Assembly (NCBI GenBank): GCA_036274055.1
Contig: DASUGM010000204.1
Coordinates: forward strand, 1-18,746
DNA length: 18,746 nucleotides
Direction of reading: 5' to 3'
From: DASUGM01 sp036274055
Lineage (GTDB): Bacteria; Acidobacteriota; Vicinamibacteria; Vicinamibacterales; SCN-69-37
Part shown: positions 1 through 7,059 of the stretch, piece by piece
Numbering within the stretch: the stretch's first letter is position 1
How the letters are laid out: each line of letters opens with the position of its first letter
Made by a program: the position numbers and the translations under genes
Notes under the pieces: model-generated
Seen by the model: the letters and a program-made list of their open reading frames with translations, nothing else
Told to the model about the DNA's origin: nothing
The model's database searches: none

Positions 1-206
1 ATTGGCGATTGGGATATTGGCCAATTGCTATTGGGTTATTGGTGATTGGTCATGCGGCTCATTCGCGCGTGGGCCCGCGAAATCGGGCATTCGCGGCGCC
101 TGGGTGAACCAACACGCCAATACGCCAATACGCCAATAGGCCAATAGGCCAATAGGCCAATAGGCCAATAGGCCAATAGCGATGGGCCAATATCCCAATC
201 GCCAAT
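1..206. repeat. Octamer tandem repeat array inside an inverted repeat
   Basis: Positions 115-178 hold eight consecutive 8-base units: three CGCCAATA then five GGCCAATA. Degenerate copies continue to about 206. Positions 1-22 are a perfect inverted copy of 185-206, and 23-50 hold further inverted TATTGG-type units, so the whole block can fold back around a unique core (about 50-112). The array lies about 35 bases beyond the 3' end of the aldolase-like gene. The apparent minus-strand reading frame here is an eight-residue low-complexity repeat and not a gene. Confidence 0.9.
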
Positions 207-240
207 GCAATCGCAAATTGCAAATTACAAATCGCAAATG
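207..240. repeat. Short A/T-rich CAAAT repeats
   Basis: GCAAAT/ACAAAT units recur about every 7 bases (GCAAATTGCAAATTACAAAT and onward). They fill the gap between the octamer array and the stop codon of the minus-strand gene ending at 242. The base composition is strikingly AT-rich compared with the coding DNA. Function is unknown; slipped-strand expansion is a plausible origin. Confidence 0.7.
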
Positions 241-241
241 T

Positions 242-1318
242 CTATTGCCGGCCGGCGATTGCCCGGCCTTTGGCGACGGCGCGGAACGCCATGTCGTTGA
301 ACGACTGGAGAATGCCGACGTTGAAGCCCTGCTGATAGCGTGTTTCGATGTCGTTCTCGTTCACCGGGTAGGCGCACGGCTTCTTGTATTTCTTGCACGT
401 CGCCAGGATTTTTTGAATCGCGGCTTCCCAGGCGGCGTCGTCGCGCACGCCGCGTCCGCCTGCGGGATTGGGCGTCGAGAACACGCCCCCGAGCGTGCCG
501 GCGCCGGCCGCGATCACGCTCAGGCCTTTGACCTGCGCGATCTCGTCGAGATTTGCGAGGCCTTCATGCGTCTCGACAATGGCCCAGACGACGAGCTCGC
601 CGTTGGGGTTGAGCGGCCACACGTCGGCCTTCTTGCGGTAGTCGGCTTCGCTCAGCCCCCAGTACTTGGGCGCGTTGCCGACGTCGTCGGGACGCGTGCC
701 GCCGTTGGCCTTGAAGCGCATCGCGGCGATGCCCTGTTCGAGTTCCTTGGCGTTGTCCACCTCGACGAACGAGATGACCGACACGCCGGCGTTGAGCTGG
801 CGGCTGATGTTGGTGACGTAGTTGGCCGGATCGGCCGGCATGTCGGCGCGCGAGATGTTCGGCGCCTTCGAGTTGATCGGCATCAGCAGCCGCGGATTCG
901 GGCCTCTCGACACCGGGCCGAGTTCGACCAGCGCGTCCTGCAGCGCGATCAGATTCACCGAGCCAGTCTCGGCGTTGCGCTCCATGCTGGCGGTGAAGAA
1001 CCAGTCCGCTTCGGGATGGGCGATCGCATCTTTCGCCAATTCCGCCGGCGTCTTGGGTGTCGGCGGTGGCGGAGGCGGTGTGGCTGTCGCCGGCGGGGGA
1101 GTCGTGGCTGCGCCGGCGGCATTGGCGCCGCCGCCCTGACCGCCACCGCGATTGCCCGGGCCGCCGCCGCGCGCGTTGACAGGCATGCCAAGGCCGAAGA
1201 TCGCCTTGTTTTCACTCAGCAGATTCACCATCGGATTCAGGTGTTTGCCTTGCTGAGCGGTCAGCGAGACGCCGAGGACAGCGACAGAGACCAAGCCGAT
1301 TGCGACAGGGGCGCGCAT
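242..1318 (-). CDS. Exported HpcH/HpaI aldolase/citrate lyase family protein
   Basis: 358 residues. The start is the ATG at 1318, preceded by a good GGGAGG ribosome site 7 bases upstream; a longer open frame exists but runs through repeats. Residues 1-21 form a signal peptide ending in LTAQQ, so the protein probably acts outside the cytoplasm. Residues 30-48 open the aldolase fold. Residues 50-92 are an unusual insert, first Gly/Asn rich, then Thr/Pro rich. Residues 95-358 match the TIM-barrel family in layout: VISFVEVDN (181-189), VVWAIVETHEGL (243-254) with E249 as the likely metal-binding Glu, and NLDEI (256-260). The usual G-P-x-D-L-S metal loop reads GAGTLGG (272-278), so the second acidic ligand seems absent. 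Family members cleave or form 2-keto-3-deoxy or hydroxy acids. The substrate is unknown and the degenerate site may mean another role. It is transcribed alone, divergent from ssrA. Confidence 0.82.
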   Translation of the reverse strand: MRAPVAIGLVSVAVLGVSLTAQQGKHLNPMVNLLSENKAIFGLGMPVNARGGGPGNRGGGQGGGANAAGAATTPPPATATPPPPPPTPKTPAELAKDAIAHPEADWFFTASMERNAETGSVNLIALQDALVELGPVSRGPNPRLLMPINSKAPNISRADMPADPANYVTNISRQLNAGVSVISFVEVDNAKELEQGIAAMRFKANGGTRPDDVGNAPKYWGLSEADYRKKADVWPLNPNGELVVWAIVETHEGLANLDEIAQVKGLSVIAAGAGTLGGVFSTPNPAGGRGVRDDAAWEAAIQKILATCKKYKKPCAYPVNENDIETRYQQGFNVGILQSFNDMAFRAVAKGRAIAGRQ

Positions 1319-1376
1319 AACGTTTCCTCCCGGGATGCCGAGGATGATAGCTGAAAACCCGTGCGCCGTGCGCCTG

Positions 1377-1515
1377 TGCGCCGGTGCGCGGTGCGTGTGC
1401 CCTGCGCGTTTCTCTTCGGGGCAGCTCGGCGATGTTGGTCGGGTCGGCTTCTTGAAGAGTGTGGCCATGAGCTGCGTGAGAGACGCACCGCGCACACGCA
1501 CCGCGCACCGGCGCA
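1377..1515. repeat. Inverted repeat of GTGCGC-type units
   Basis: A perfect 23-base arm at 1377-1399 is repeated in inverted orientation at 1493-1515, separated by 93 bases. Beyond the perfect core, both arms continue imperfectly in GTGCGC/CGCACC units (about 1361-1405 and 1480-1537). The element fills the space between the aldolase-like gene and ssrA. The 93-base loop shows no convincing gene. Confidence 0.85.
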
Positions 1516-1545
1516 TTGGCGCACCCCGCACGGACCTGTCATAGT
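1516..1545 (+). promoter_or_regulatory. Possible ssrA promoter
   Basis: TTGGCG at 1516-1521 and CATAGT at 1540-1545 are separated by 18 bases and lie 22 bases before the mature tmRNA end. The match to a sigma-70 consensus is moderate. The -35 box touches the end of the preceding inverted repeat. Confidence 0.4.
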
Positions 1546-1567
1546 AGATCCTGCGGTCCAACCTCGT

Positions 1568-1919
1568 GGGGGCGAACCGGTTTCGACGGGGGCAAGGGAC
1601 TGTTGAATGCATGCCGAGCTTGCTTCTCTCGCTCGTAAAACCGGGGAGCAAAACAACGTAACTGCGAACACGCAGCTTGCGCTCGCGGCCTAACTAGGCA
1701 CGCGACGTTCGTCCCTGGCAGCCCGCGGCCGGGGAACGAACGCCATTCAGCGGGCTGGTGCCGCCGCTCGTCCCGCGCGGTGGCACGAGACACCAGGGAC
1801 TAGCGGCCGCCACTTTCGCCGTACTTTGATGGCGGTCGCGAACTCGAAAGCGCGGCTAAGCATGTAGAGTTTGGCAGCGACAGGCCTTTCGGACGCGGGT
1901 TCGACTCCCGCCGCCTCCA
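1568..1919 (+). ncRNA. ssrA: tmRNA (transfer-messenger RNA)
   Basis: Single-piece tmRNA of about 352 bases that rescues stalled ribosomes and tags the nascent chain for proteolysis. The 5' end GGGGGCG pairs with CGCCTCC at 1912-1918, followed by discriminator A1919; CCA is not encoded and must be added afterwards. The hallmark AACCGGTTTCGACGG lies at 1575-1589. The T arm with TTCGACTC is at 1900-1907. The tag frame ends in ...LALAA and TAA at 1691-1693. The most likely resume codon is GCG at 1664, giving ANTQLALAA, but earlier in-frame starts (for instance GTA at 1658) cannot be excluded by eye. Pseudoknot-like GC helices fill 1694-1840. Confidence 0.96.
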
Positions 1920-2033
1920 TTCGACTCGGCCCTGCACTCGCGTGCAGGGCTTCGCTCATGGCAGGCCCTGCCAAAGAAGGGCCGAGGCGAATGCCCTGAG
2001 CGAGGCCCTCGACGTTGCTCGGGCCGAGTCGAA
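1920..2033. repeat. Nested palindromic element after ssrA
   Basis: Outer arms 1920-1932 and 2021-2033 are a perfect 13-base inverted repeat. Inside lies a perfect hairpin at 1929-1950 (9-base stem, TCGC loop) and an imperfect pair at 1949-1963 / 1993-2006 (TTCGCTCA against TGAGCGAG). The outer arm begins TTCGACTC, the same octamer as the T loop of the neighbouring tmRNA (1900-1907), and the other arm carries its complement. The position just behind an RNA gene and just before a GIY-YIG reading frame suggests a small mobile or REP-like unit. Confidence 0.75.
1929..1950 (+). terminator. Possible ssrA terminator hairpin
   Basis: A perfect 9-base stem with a 4-base TCGC loop begins 10 bases after the mature tmRNA end. 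It is followed only by TTCGCT, so there is no true U tract; termination efficiency is uncertain and the hairpin may equally belong to the palindromic element. Confidence 0.4.
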
Positions 2034-2065
2034 GGGCAGACACTTGCTTCCCTTGCTCGCCTTTC

Positions 2066-2086
2066 GACGACGATGCCATCGTCGTC
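2066..2086. repeat. Perfect 10-base hairpin before the GIY-YIG start
   Basis: GACGACGATG, one C, then CATCGTCGTC form a perfect stem ending two bases before the ATG at 2089. In a transcript it would cover the ribosome-binding region. No Shine-Dalgarno sequence is visible beside it. Confidence 0.75.
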
Positions 2087-2088
2087 TG

Positions 2089-2354
2089 ATGCACTTCGTC
2101 TATGTCCTTCGCTTGCGCCGACGGCTCGTTCTACGTTGGCTCGACACACGACCCAGAGACTCGCGAAGCAGTCCACAACAGCGGGCGCGGCGCCTTGCAC
2201 ACAAGACTCCGCAGACCAGTGACGCTGGTCTTCACTGAGCCGTTTCCCACGACAGCGGCCGCCATCACCAGGGAGCGGCAACTGAAGCGTTGGAACCCGA
2301 GCAAAGAAGGAAGCGCTAGTCGCCGGCGACTTCGAGCGCCTGAAGCGGTCTTGA
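2089..2354 (+). pseudogene. GIY-YIG nuclease family gene with two frameshifts
   Basis: Small GIY-YIG domain protein, intact length about 87 residues, which is normal for stand-alone members. Frame one starts at the ATG at 2089 and reads MHFVYVLR, the GIY strand. One extra base at 2113/2114 moves the frame; the next part reads CADGSFYVGS, the YIG strand, then the Arg helix (PETREAVHNSG), and TRERQLKRW with the catalytic-type Glu. A second extra base among 2303-2306 shifts again, and the third frame gives KEALVAGDFERLKRS and TGA at 2352. All core motifs survive, so the damage is recent or consists of sequencing errors. Stand-alone GIY-YIG proteins have mostly unknown roles; some relatives are homing or repair nucleases. 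The gene sits behind ssrA and nested palindromes, which fits a selfish or repeat-associated unit. Confidence 0.82.
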
Positions 2355-2798
2355 GACGACTGCGGGTGCGACTGTTTCGCGATGCCGAGGGCTGAAGAGC
2401 GCGTGGCGCGCGCACGTCTGCGGCGTTCTTGCCATCTCATTGCGCATGGGGCTATCCGTATCATCCAAGGCCTCCGAGCAGAGCCGTAACCGATCAGAAC
2501 ATCAACACCCGGTAGACGCGTAACCCACGGCACCCAACACGGCAGGACCAACGGCCCCCTCGTGCAGGATGTCTCCGGTTGGAATCCTCGATACCGCCCG
2601 AGGGTGAGGCCCCCCGGAAGTGTGCAGTGCTGGGCTCCGAGGCGCTCCGGCCGGGCTGACAACAGGGCCAGGTTAGAGCGGCGCCTCGCCTCCCGTGACA
2701 CGGAGGTTGAGCTGCTTGCTCGTTGAGGGACGTCGTTCCCGAGTGAGTCACATCTTCGCTGGGACTTCTCGGCGCCGCGGCCGCGCTTCGCGCGCTCA
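2355..2798. other. Intergenic stretch without a supportable gene
   Basis: About 440 bases between the broken GIY-YIG gene and the MltF-type gene. Open frames exist on the minus strand, but their Arg/Ser/Pro-rich translations resemble no protein family I know and lack start signals; one runs antisense through the tmRNA. Short GC palindromes occur near 2770-2795, just beyond the stop of the minus-strand gene, and might help to end its transcript. I see no tRNA, intron core or transposase remnant. Decayed mobile DNA is possible. Confidence 0.5.
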
Positions 2799-4331
2799 CT
2801 ACTGCGACGAAGCCGCCACCCGCTGGCGCTCCTGCGCCTGTCGCATCACCAGGCTGTAGCTGACGTAGTACTTGTAGATGTTGCTGACGTAGGTCACGGT
2901 TTCACGGCCGATCTCGCGCGCCGCGACGACCTCGACGTTGCCAAACCAGACGTTCGGATTGAGCCGCATCGCCCTGGCTTTGCGCCGCAGTTGCGCGATC
3001 CGGGCCGGCCCGGCGTTGTATGACGCCACCGCGAAGAGCCCGCGGTTGAGTTGATCCATCGGCTCCTTGCGATAGTACTGGTCCATGATGTGCCTCAGGT
3101 ACTTCACGCCGGCCTGGATGTTCTTCTCGGCGCTGGCCTCGACACCGGTGATGTTGATCGGCGAACCCCTGGCGGTCGAGGGTTTGATCTGCATTACCCC
3201 CACCGCGCCGGCGCGGCTGCGCACGCTCTGGTCGAGCTCCGACTCCTGGTAGCCCTGCGCGGCGAGCAGGAGCCAGGGCAGGCTGTACTGCTGGCCGTAC
3301 TTCTGGAAGAAGCCGCGCAGCTGCTGGAACTTGCGCATCTCGCTTGCGGATGACGAGCTTTTGACGAACGCGGTGCTCTTCAGATAGCGCTGGTAGATCA
3401 GATTGAAGTTCTTTGACCCCTTCGGATTGGCGCGGACGAACGCGTCGACGGCTTGACGGAGCTCGGGAGCGCCCTTGCGAATCGCCCAGGCGATCTTGCC
3501 ATTCGACGCCACGTCGATCGACGTGACCCGCATCTTGCTGAACAGCTGGCTCCAAAAGTCGCTGACGTGCGCGTCTACGACCGTCGCCGGCATCAGACCG
3601 GCGTTGACCATCTCGAGCAGGTCCTCGTCTTCGAGCGCCTCTGGCGCGGCGACGATCTTCACGGGCGACTTGCCGTTCGATCTGAGAGACGCGTTGAGGC
3701 GGGTCAGACTCGCGTAGTACGAGCTCGACCGGCGCACGTAGATCTCGCGGCCGGAGAGATCGTCGACGGTGGTGATCGCCGGTTGATCGGGAGCGGTCAC
3801 GACGCGCTCGCGGACACCCTCGAGCAGCGGTGCGGAGAAGTCGACGCGGTCGCGGCGATCGGCCGTGATCGTCAGATTCGCTGCGGCGATGTCGCCGCGG
3901 CCTTCGGCCAGATCCTTGAAGATCCGATCGCGGCTGACGGGGATGAACACCACGTGGACGCGAATGGTCTTGGAGTTCAGCCGCCGGTTGAGGAACTCCT
4001 CGAAGAGCTTGCCAGCCTCGTAGGTCGCGCCGCGCTGTTCGGCAAGATCGATGAAGTAGTTCGTCTTGCTGAACGTCACCAGCATCCGGAGCTGCCGGCG
4101 CTTCACGATTCCATCCAGGTCGCCGGTCCACGGCTCGAGGACCTGGCCGATCGCGGCATCCGAGAGCAGCGGGTCGTTGGCGGGCGGGAGCGGCTGGTCA
4201 GCTGACGGAGCGGCGATGCCGGCCGGCGGAGCGGCGGGAATTGCGGCTACGGTCGACGGATCCGGCTGTCGACAGGCGATGGTCGCGAGCAGCCAGAGCG
4301 CAGCCAGTGTCGTGCCACGCCGTGAGGGCAT
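2799..4331 (-). CDS. mltF: MltF-type lytic transglycosylase lipoprotein
   Basis: 510 residues, the usual length for MltF, a membrane-bound murein lyase that cleaves the MurNAc-GlcNAc bond and leaves 1,6-anhydroMurNAc. A signal sequence ends at C20 (LATIAC), a reasonable lipobox, so it is probably an outer-membrane lipoprotein facing the periplasm. After a Pro/Ala-rich linker (21-55), residues 75-320 form a family 3 solute-binding domain (LRMLVTFSKTNYF; GDIAAANLTIT 146-155), thought to regulate activity. Residues 335-490 form the SLT domain: YQES with catalytic E363, AGAVGVMQIKPSTA (374-387) and SYNAG (437-441). The start ATG at 4331 has no ribosome site, but TATGCT lies 6 bases before it, suggesting a leaderless transcript. 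It follows the methyltransferase gene by 48 bases. Confidence 0.92.
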   Translation of the reverse strand: MPSRRGTTLAALWLLATIACRQPDPSTVAAIPAAPPAGIAAPSADQPLPPANDPLLSDAAIGQVLEPWTGDLDGIVKRRQLRMLVTFSKTNYFIDLAEQRGATYEAGKLFEEFLNRRLNSKTIRVHVVFIPVSRDRIFKDLAEGRGDIAAANLTITADRRDRVDFSAPLLEGVRERVVTAPDQPAITTVDDLSGREIYVRRSSSYYASLTRLNASLRSNGKSPVKIVAAPEALEDEDLLEMVNAGLMPATVVDAHVSDFWSQLFSKMRVTSIDVASNGKIAWAIRKGAPELRQAVDAFVRANPKGSKNFNLIYQRYLKSTAFVKSSSSASEMRKFQQLRGFFQKYGQQYSLPWLLLAAQGYQESELDQSVRSRAGAVGVMQIKPSTARGSPINITGVEASAEKNIQAGVKYLRHIMDQYYRKEPMDQLNRGLFAVASYNAGPARIAQLRRKARAMRLNPNVWFGNVEVVAAREIGRETVTYVSNIYKYYVSYSLVMRQAQERQRVAASSQ

Positions 4332-4337
4332 GACAGG

Positions 4338-4343
4338 AGCATA
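4338..4343 (-). promoter_or_regulatory. Possible -10 box of a leaderless MltF transcript
   Basis: On the minus strand TATGCT is followed by CCTGTC and then the start codon at 4331. The geometry matches the other -10 boxes placed 6-7 bases before start codons in this window. No clear -35 box is visible. Confidence 0.45.
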
Positions 4344-4379
4344 CAGACCGGGCCGCGAATGTACAAGACCGGCGCCGGT

Positions 4380-5396
4380 TCAGGACCGGATCGGCACGAA
4401 ATCGAGCTCAATCACCCGGCGCAGGTATTCGGGGTAGTTGAATTCGCGCCGGCGTTCTTTGACGCCGCGCGTGTCGATGACGTACAGCGTATGACCGGGC
4501 CCCGGCGCCCGATAGCGCGTGACGCGCTCCGGCGGAATGCCGATCAGGTTCAGGAAATCCAGCAGCAGCCCGTCGCTGAAACAGAAGCTGTGAAACATCA
4601 GCCGGACCGGGTCTCGCTGCCAGCCACTGGTGAGCTCGAGGTGGTGGACCGGCGAGTCCGTCACCGCGGTGTCGAAGATGAGCGTCTCTTTGGCGAGGTT
4701 GACCAGGCGGCAGAGCCCGTAGAACGGCAGCAGGAAGTGATTGTGGACTTCCGAGAGGAACACGATATCGCGCGCGGTCACGTTGAGGTCGAGCAGGAAA
4801 TCGGTGTTCAGGAACTCGACGTTCTTGAACCCGCGCACGCTGTTCGCCCACACGGCGCTGGCGTGCGCCCGCTCGAGCACTTCGACGCCGGTAACCGACG
4901 CCGCGCCCTTCTCGGCGAACCGAAAGCTGAAATAGCCGTTGCACGGCCCAACTTCGAGGACCGTCTTACCCGTCAGGTCCGGCAGGATCGGCTCGATGTA
5001 GAGCCACTTCGGGTACGGTCGGAGGATCGAGGCCTCGTCGCTCGTGAGCCGGCCTCCGAGCGTGTTGAGGCCGCCCTCGTCCGGGCAGGCCCACTTGTGA
5101 TTCGACGTCGAGCTGATGTGATGCTCGGGAAAATCGATGCGCTGGAACCAGTAGCCCCAGAACGACTCGATCTGGCGCGCCAGATCGGTCTCGAGCGCGG
5201 CCAGCGTTTCTGGCGATTGGTCGCGGGCCAGGGCGGCGCGGCATTTCTCGACCATGACGGCCGCGCTCTTCTCCGTGTAAAGCTCCCGCACCGGGCTGGC
5301 CGCGAACGGATCGGCCCTCGGGCTGGCTTCCTCTCTCACCGCCGTGCCTGATTGGAATCGCTGAGTGCCGAGCCAGCTCGCCCCTTTTTTCGTCAC
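4380..5396 (-). CDS. CmoB-like class I SAM-dependent methyltransferase
   Basis: 338 residues. The start is the GTG at 5396 with AAAGGAG five bases upstream; an ATG at 5401 is out of frame and stops at once. Residues 75-135 form an N-terminal region (FWGYWFQRIDFPEHHISS, NTLG, LRPYPKW) that recalls the substrate-side region of CmoB/DUF1698 tRNA-uridine carboxymethyltransferases. The Rossmann core begins at VLEVGPCNGYFSFRFAEKG (146-164), with the acidic end of strand two at GVEV (170-173) and a motif 4-like SEVHNHF (215-221). Motif I reads EVGPCNG instead of the common DVGxGxG. CmoB normally partners CmoA in tRNA wobble modification; no CmoA is present here. Its place 38 bases behind a radical SAM gene suggests it methylates a product or intermediate of that cluster. 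The substrate is unknown. Confidence 0.8.
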   Translation of the reverse strand: MTKKGASWLGTQRFQSGTAVREEASPRADPFAASPVRELYTEKSAAVMVEKCRAALARDQSPETLAALETDLARQIESFWGYWFQRIDFPEHHISSTSNHKWACPDEGGLNTLGGRLTSDEASILRPYPKWLYIEPILPDLTGKTVLEVGPCNGYFSFRFAEKGAASVTGVEVLERAHASAVWANSVRGFKNVEFLNTDFLLDLNVTARDIVFLSEVHNHFLLPFYGLCRLVNLAKETLIFDTAVTDSPVHHLELTSGWQRDPVRLMFHSFCFSDGLLLDFLNLIGIPPERVTRYRAPGPGHTLYVIDTRGVKERRREFNYPEYLRRVIELDFVPIRS

Positions 5397-5434
5397 GCCA
5401 TCTCCTTTGCCGCCCGACTGACCAAGCCGCCATC

Positions 5435-7051
5435 CTAGATTGCCGCCGACGGTGCGTCAACCGCGGTCTGCGCGTCGTTCTTGAGGAATTGTTTCCTGCG
5501 GCTGTCGACGCTGGACCCACCGTCCGTGAAGACGTAGCAGTTCTTGCACAGCGGGTGCGCTCGAGGACCGTCGTGGTCGCGCCGGAGCTGCCGCATGCCG
5601 CCGCCGCGCCAGACCGCGCGGAAGGAGTCTTTCATCGCCAGCTGCGCCGGCCCGAAGTAGCACGGGCTGAGCGTCCCTTCAGACCGCACCACCGCCGAGA
5701 CGTAGAGGTAGTCGCAGAGTCCGTACTTCGCCGGTGTCACGTCCGACTCGGTGAACGGCGCGCGCATCATCAGCTTGACCCCGGCGGTCCGGGCCTGTTC
5801 CTGCGCGATCGCGTAGATGTCGTTGTAGCGCTCCGGGCACGACAGGACCGACTGCGGCCAGTCCGCCTTCGAGAAGATGACGCCGATGTCGGCCTTGACG
5901 AAGTTGCCGCCGAGATCCGCGATCACCCGGATTGCCTCGGGGACCTCGTGCATATTGTCGCGAAACAGGGTCATCGAGAATCCGAGATTGAACTTCGGAT
6001 CCGGCAGTGAGCGGCGGATGGCCCCGATCTTCGCGGTATTCTGCATTACTTTCTGGTACGAGGCGCCCGATCGGTAGGCCTTGAAGCGCTCTGGCTGCAG
6101 GCTGTCGACCGAGATCTCGATGTGATGCAGGACCGACGTCAGCTTCCGGATGAAATCGTCGCCGCGCATCACGGTCCCGTTCGTGGTGATGCTGAGGTAG
6201 ACGTGGTGCGCGGCGCAGGCGTCGAGGATCTTGTCCAGGTACGGCGACAGCAGCGGTTCGCCGATCGTCGACAGGTTCAGTGTGATGGCGGTGGGGAACA
6301 GCTCGGTGATCAGGCGATCGAGGACCGCCGCCGGGAGGTCGGGCGTCGTGTTGTAGTCGAGATCCGCGAAGCCGCGAAAGCACATCTTGCACTCGAGGTT
6401 GCACTTCGACGTCGTGTCGATCGCGAGATAGCACGGCAGGGACGCGACCCGAAGCCGACGCACCTGTTTTTCCATGAAGGCCAGCTCGCGGTTGATCTCC
6501 TTGAAGCGGGACATCGTCCTGGTTCGCGCCGAAGGTTCCTCACGGCCGGCCGCGAGCTTGTTTCGATAGAACGCGCGTTGCAGCGCCTTGACGCGGATCG
6601 GCAGTTCGGTGTGCCAGAGGTTGAACAAACCGCGGTAGGCCCGGTGACGGACGTCGAGGCCGGCACCACGGGCGACGACGAGGTCGATCTCGAGCAGCGG
6701 GGCTCCCGTGCGCAACACCGGATCGGCGTCGTGCTCGGCGATGACGAGTTGCAGACGGTGCGACCCGGATTCGTCCGCGCGCAGCGGGAAGTAGAGCGTC
6801 GCCCGTTGTCCAGGACGCAGACGGTCGTCGGGCACCAGCACCGGTTTGACGAATGCGCCGTCCAGATGCACTGACAAATGGTGACGAGTGTCCCCGATGG
6901 GCGTGGCGTAAAAGGACGCGTGACTTTGAAAGTGAACCGTTTCGCCCCGCGTGTTCTCGACGCGCACGGCGCACATGACGCTGCTTCCCGCGCGCAACCG
7001 GCTCGGAATGTTGTGTCCGAGACAGACGATGCCGAAGGTCCGGGGCTGCAT
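5435..7051 (-). CDS. Radical SAM/SPASM-like enzyme with N-terminal beta-sandwich domain
   Basis: 538 residues from ATG 7051, 8 bases after the upstream gene's stop; the open frame runs further but the extension is a shadow of that gene. Residues 5-127 look like a beta sandwich related in style to Wzt C-terminal carbohydrate-binding domains, with the signature G22-x7-R30-VEN. Residues 128-205 are a helical linker. The radical SAM core starts at CNLECKMC (C217, C221, C224), the CxxxCxxC site of the SAM-binding [4Fe-4S] cluster; STIGEPL (261-267) is the GGE-like loop and ISVDS (313-317) a core strand. The C-terminal region has Cys at 446, 464, 502 and 505, a SPASM/twitch-like set that could hold an auxiliary cluster. 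Family members modify peptides, sugars or carrier-bound substrates by radical chemistry. Neither a precursor peptide nor the substrate is visible nearby. Confidence 0.86.
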   Translation of the reverse strand: MQPRTFGIVCLGHNIPSRLRAGSSVMCAVRVENTRGETVHFQSHASFYATPIGDTRHHLSVHLDGAFVKPVLVPDDRLRPGQRATLYFPLRADESGSHRLQLVIAEHDADPVLRTGAPLLEIDLVVARGAGLDVRHRAYRGLFNLWHTELPIRVKALQRAFYRNKLAAGREEPSARTRTMSRFKEINRELAFMEKQVRRLRVASLPCYLAIDTTSKCNLECKMCFRGFADLDYNTTPDLPAAVLDRLITELFPTAITLNLSTIGEPLLSPYLDKILDACAAHHVYLSITTNGTVMRGDDFIRKLTSVLHHIEISVDSLQPERFKAYRSGASYQKVMQNTAKIGAIRRSLPDPKFNLGFSMTLFRDNMHEVPEAIRVIADLGGNFVKADIGVIFSKADWPQSVLSCPERYNDIYAIAQEQARTAGVKLMMRAPFTESDVTPAKYGLCDYLYVSAVVRSEGTLSPCYFGPAQLAMKDSFRAVWRGGGMRQLRRDHDGPRAHPLCKNCYVFTDGGSSVDSRRKQFLKNDAQTAVDAPSAAI

Positions 7052-7059
7052 GTGCCGGC

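Noticed and set aside
1..206. CRISPR array
   Set aside because: Units are 8 bases in direct tandem without spacers, and no cas genes are present.
28..237. 69-residue minus-strand open frame
   Set aside because: It is the translation of the octamer repeats (repeating LLAYWPIG-type residues) and has no start signals.
182..1354. 390-residue plus-strand frame opposite the aldolase-like gene
   Set aside because: High GC creates long antisense frames; the minus-strand protein has family motifs, a signal peptide and a ribosome site.
1856..2701. 281-residue minus-strand open frame
   Set aside because: It runs antisense through the tmRNA 3' end, the palindromes and the GIY-YIG gene; its Arg/Ser-rich product resembles no family.
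2355..2798. Group II intron or rRNA fragment
   Set aside because: I looked for a domain V-like hairpin and conserved rRNA segments and saw none.
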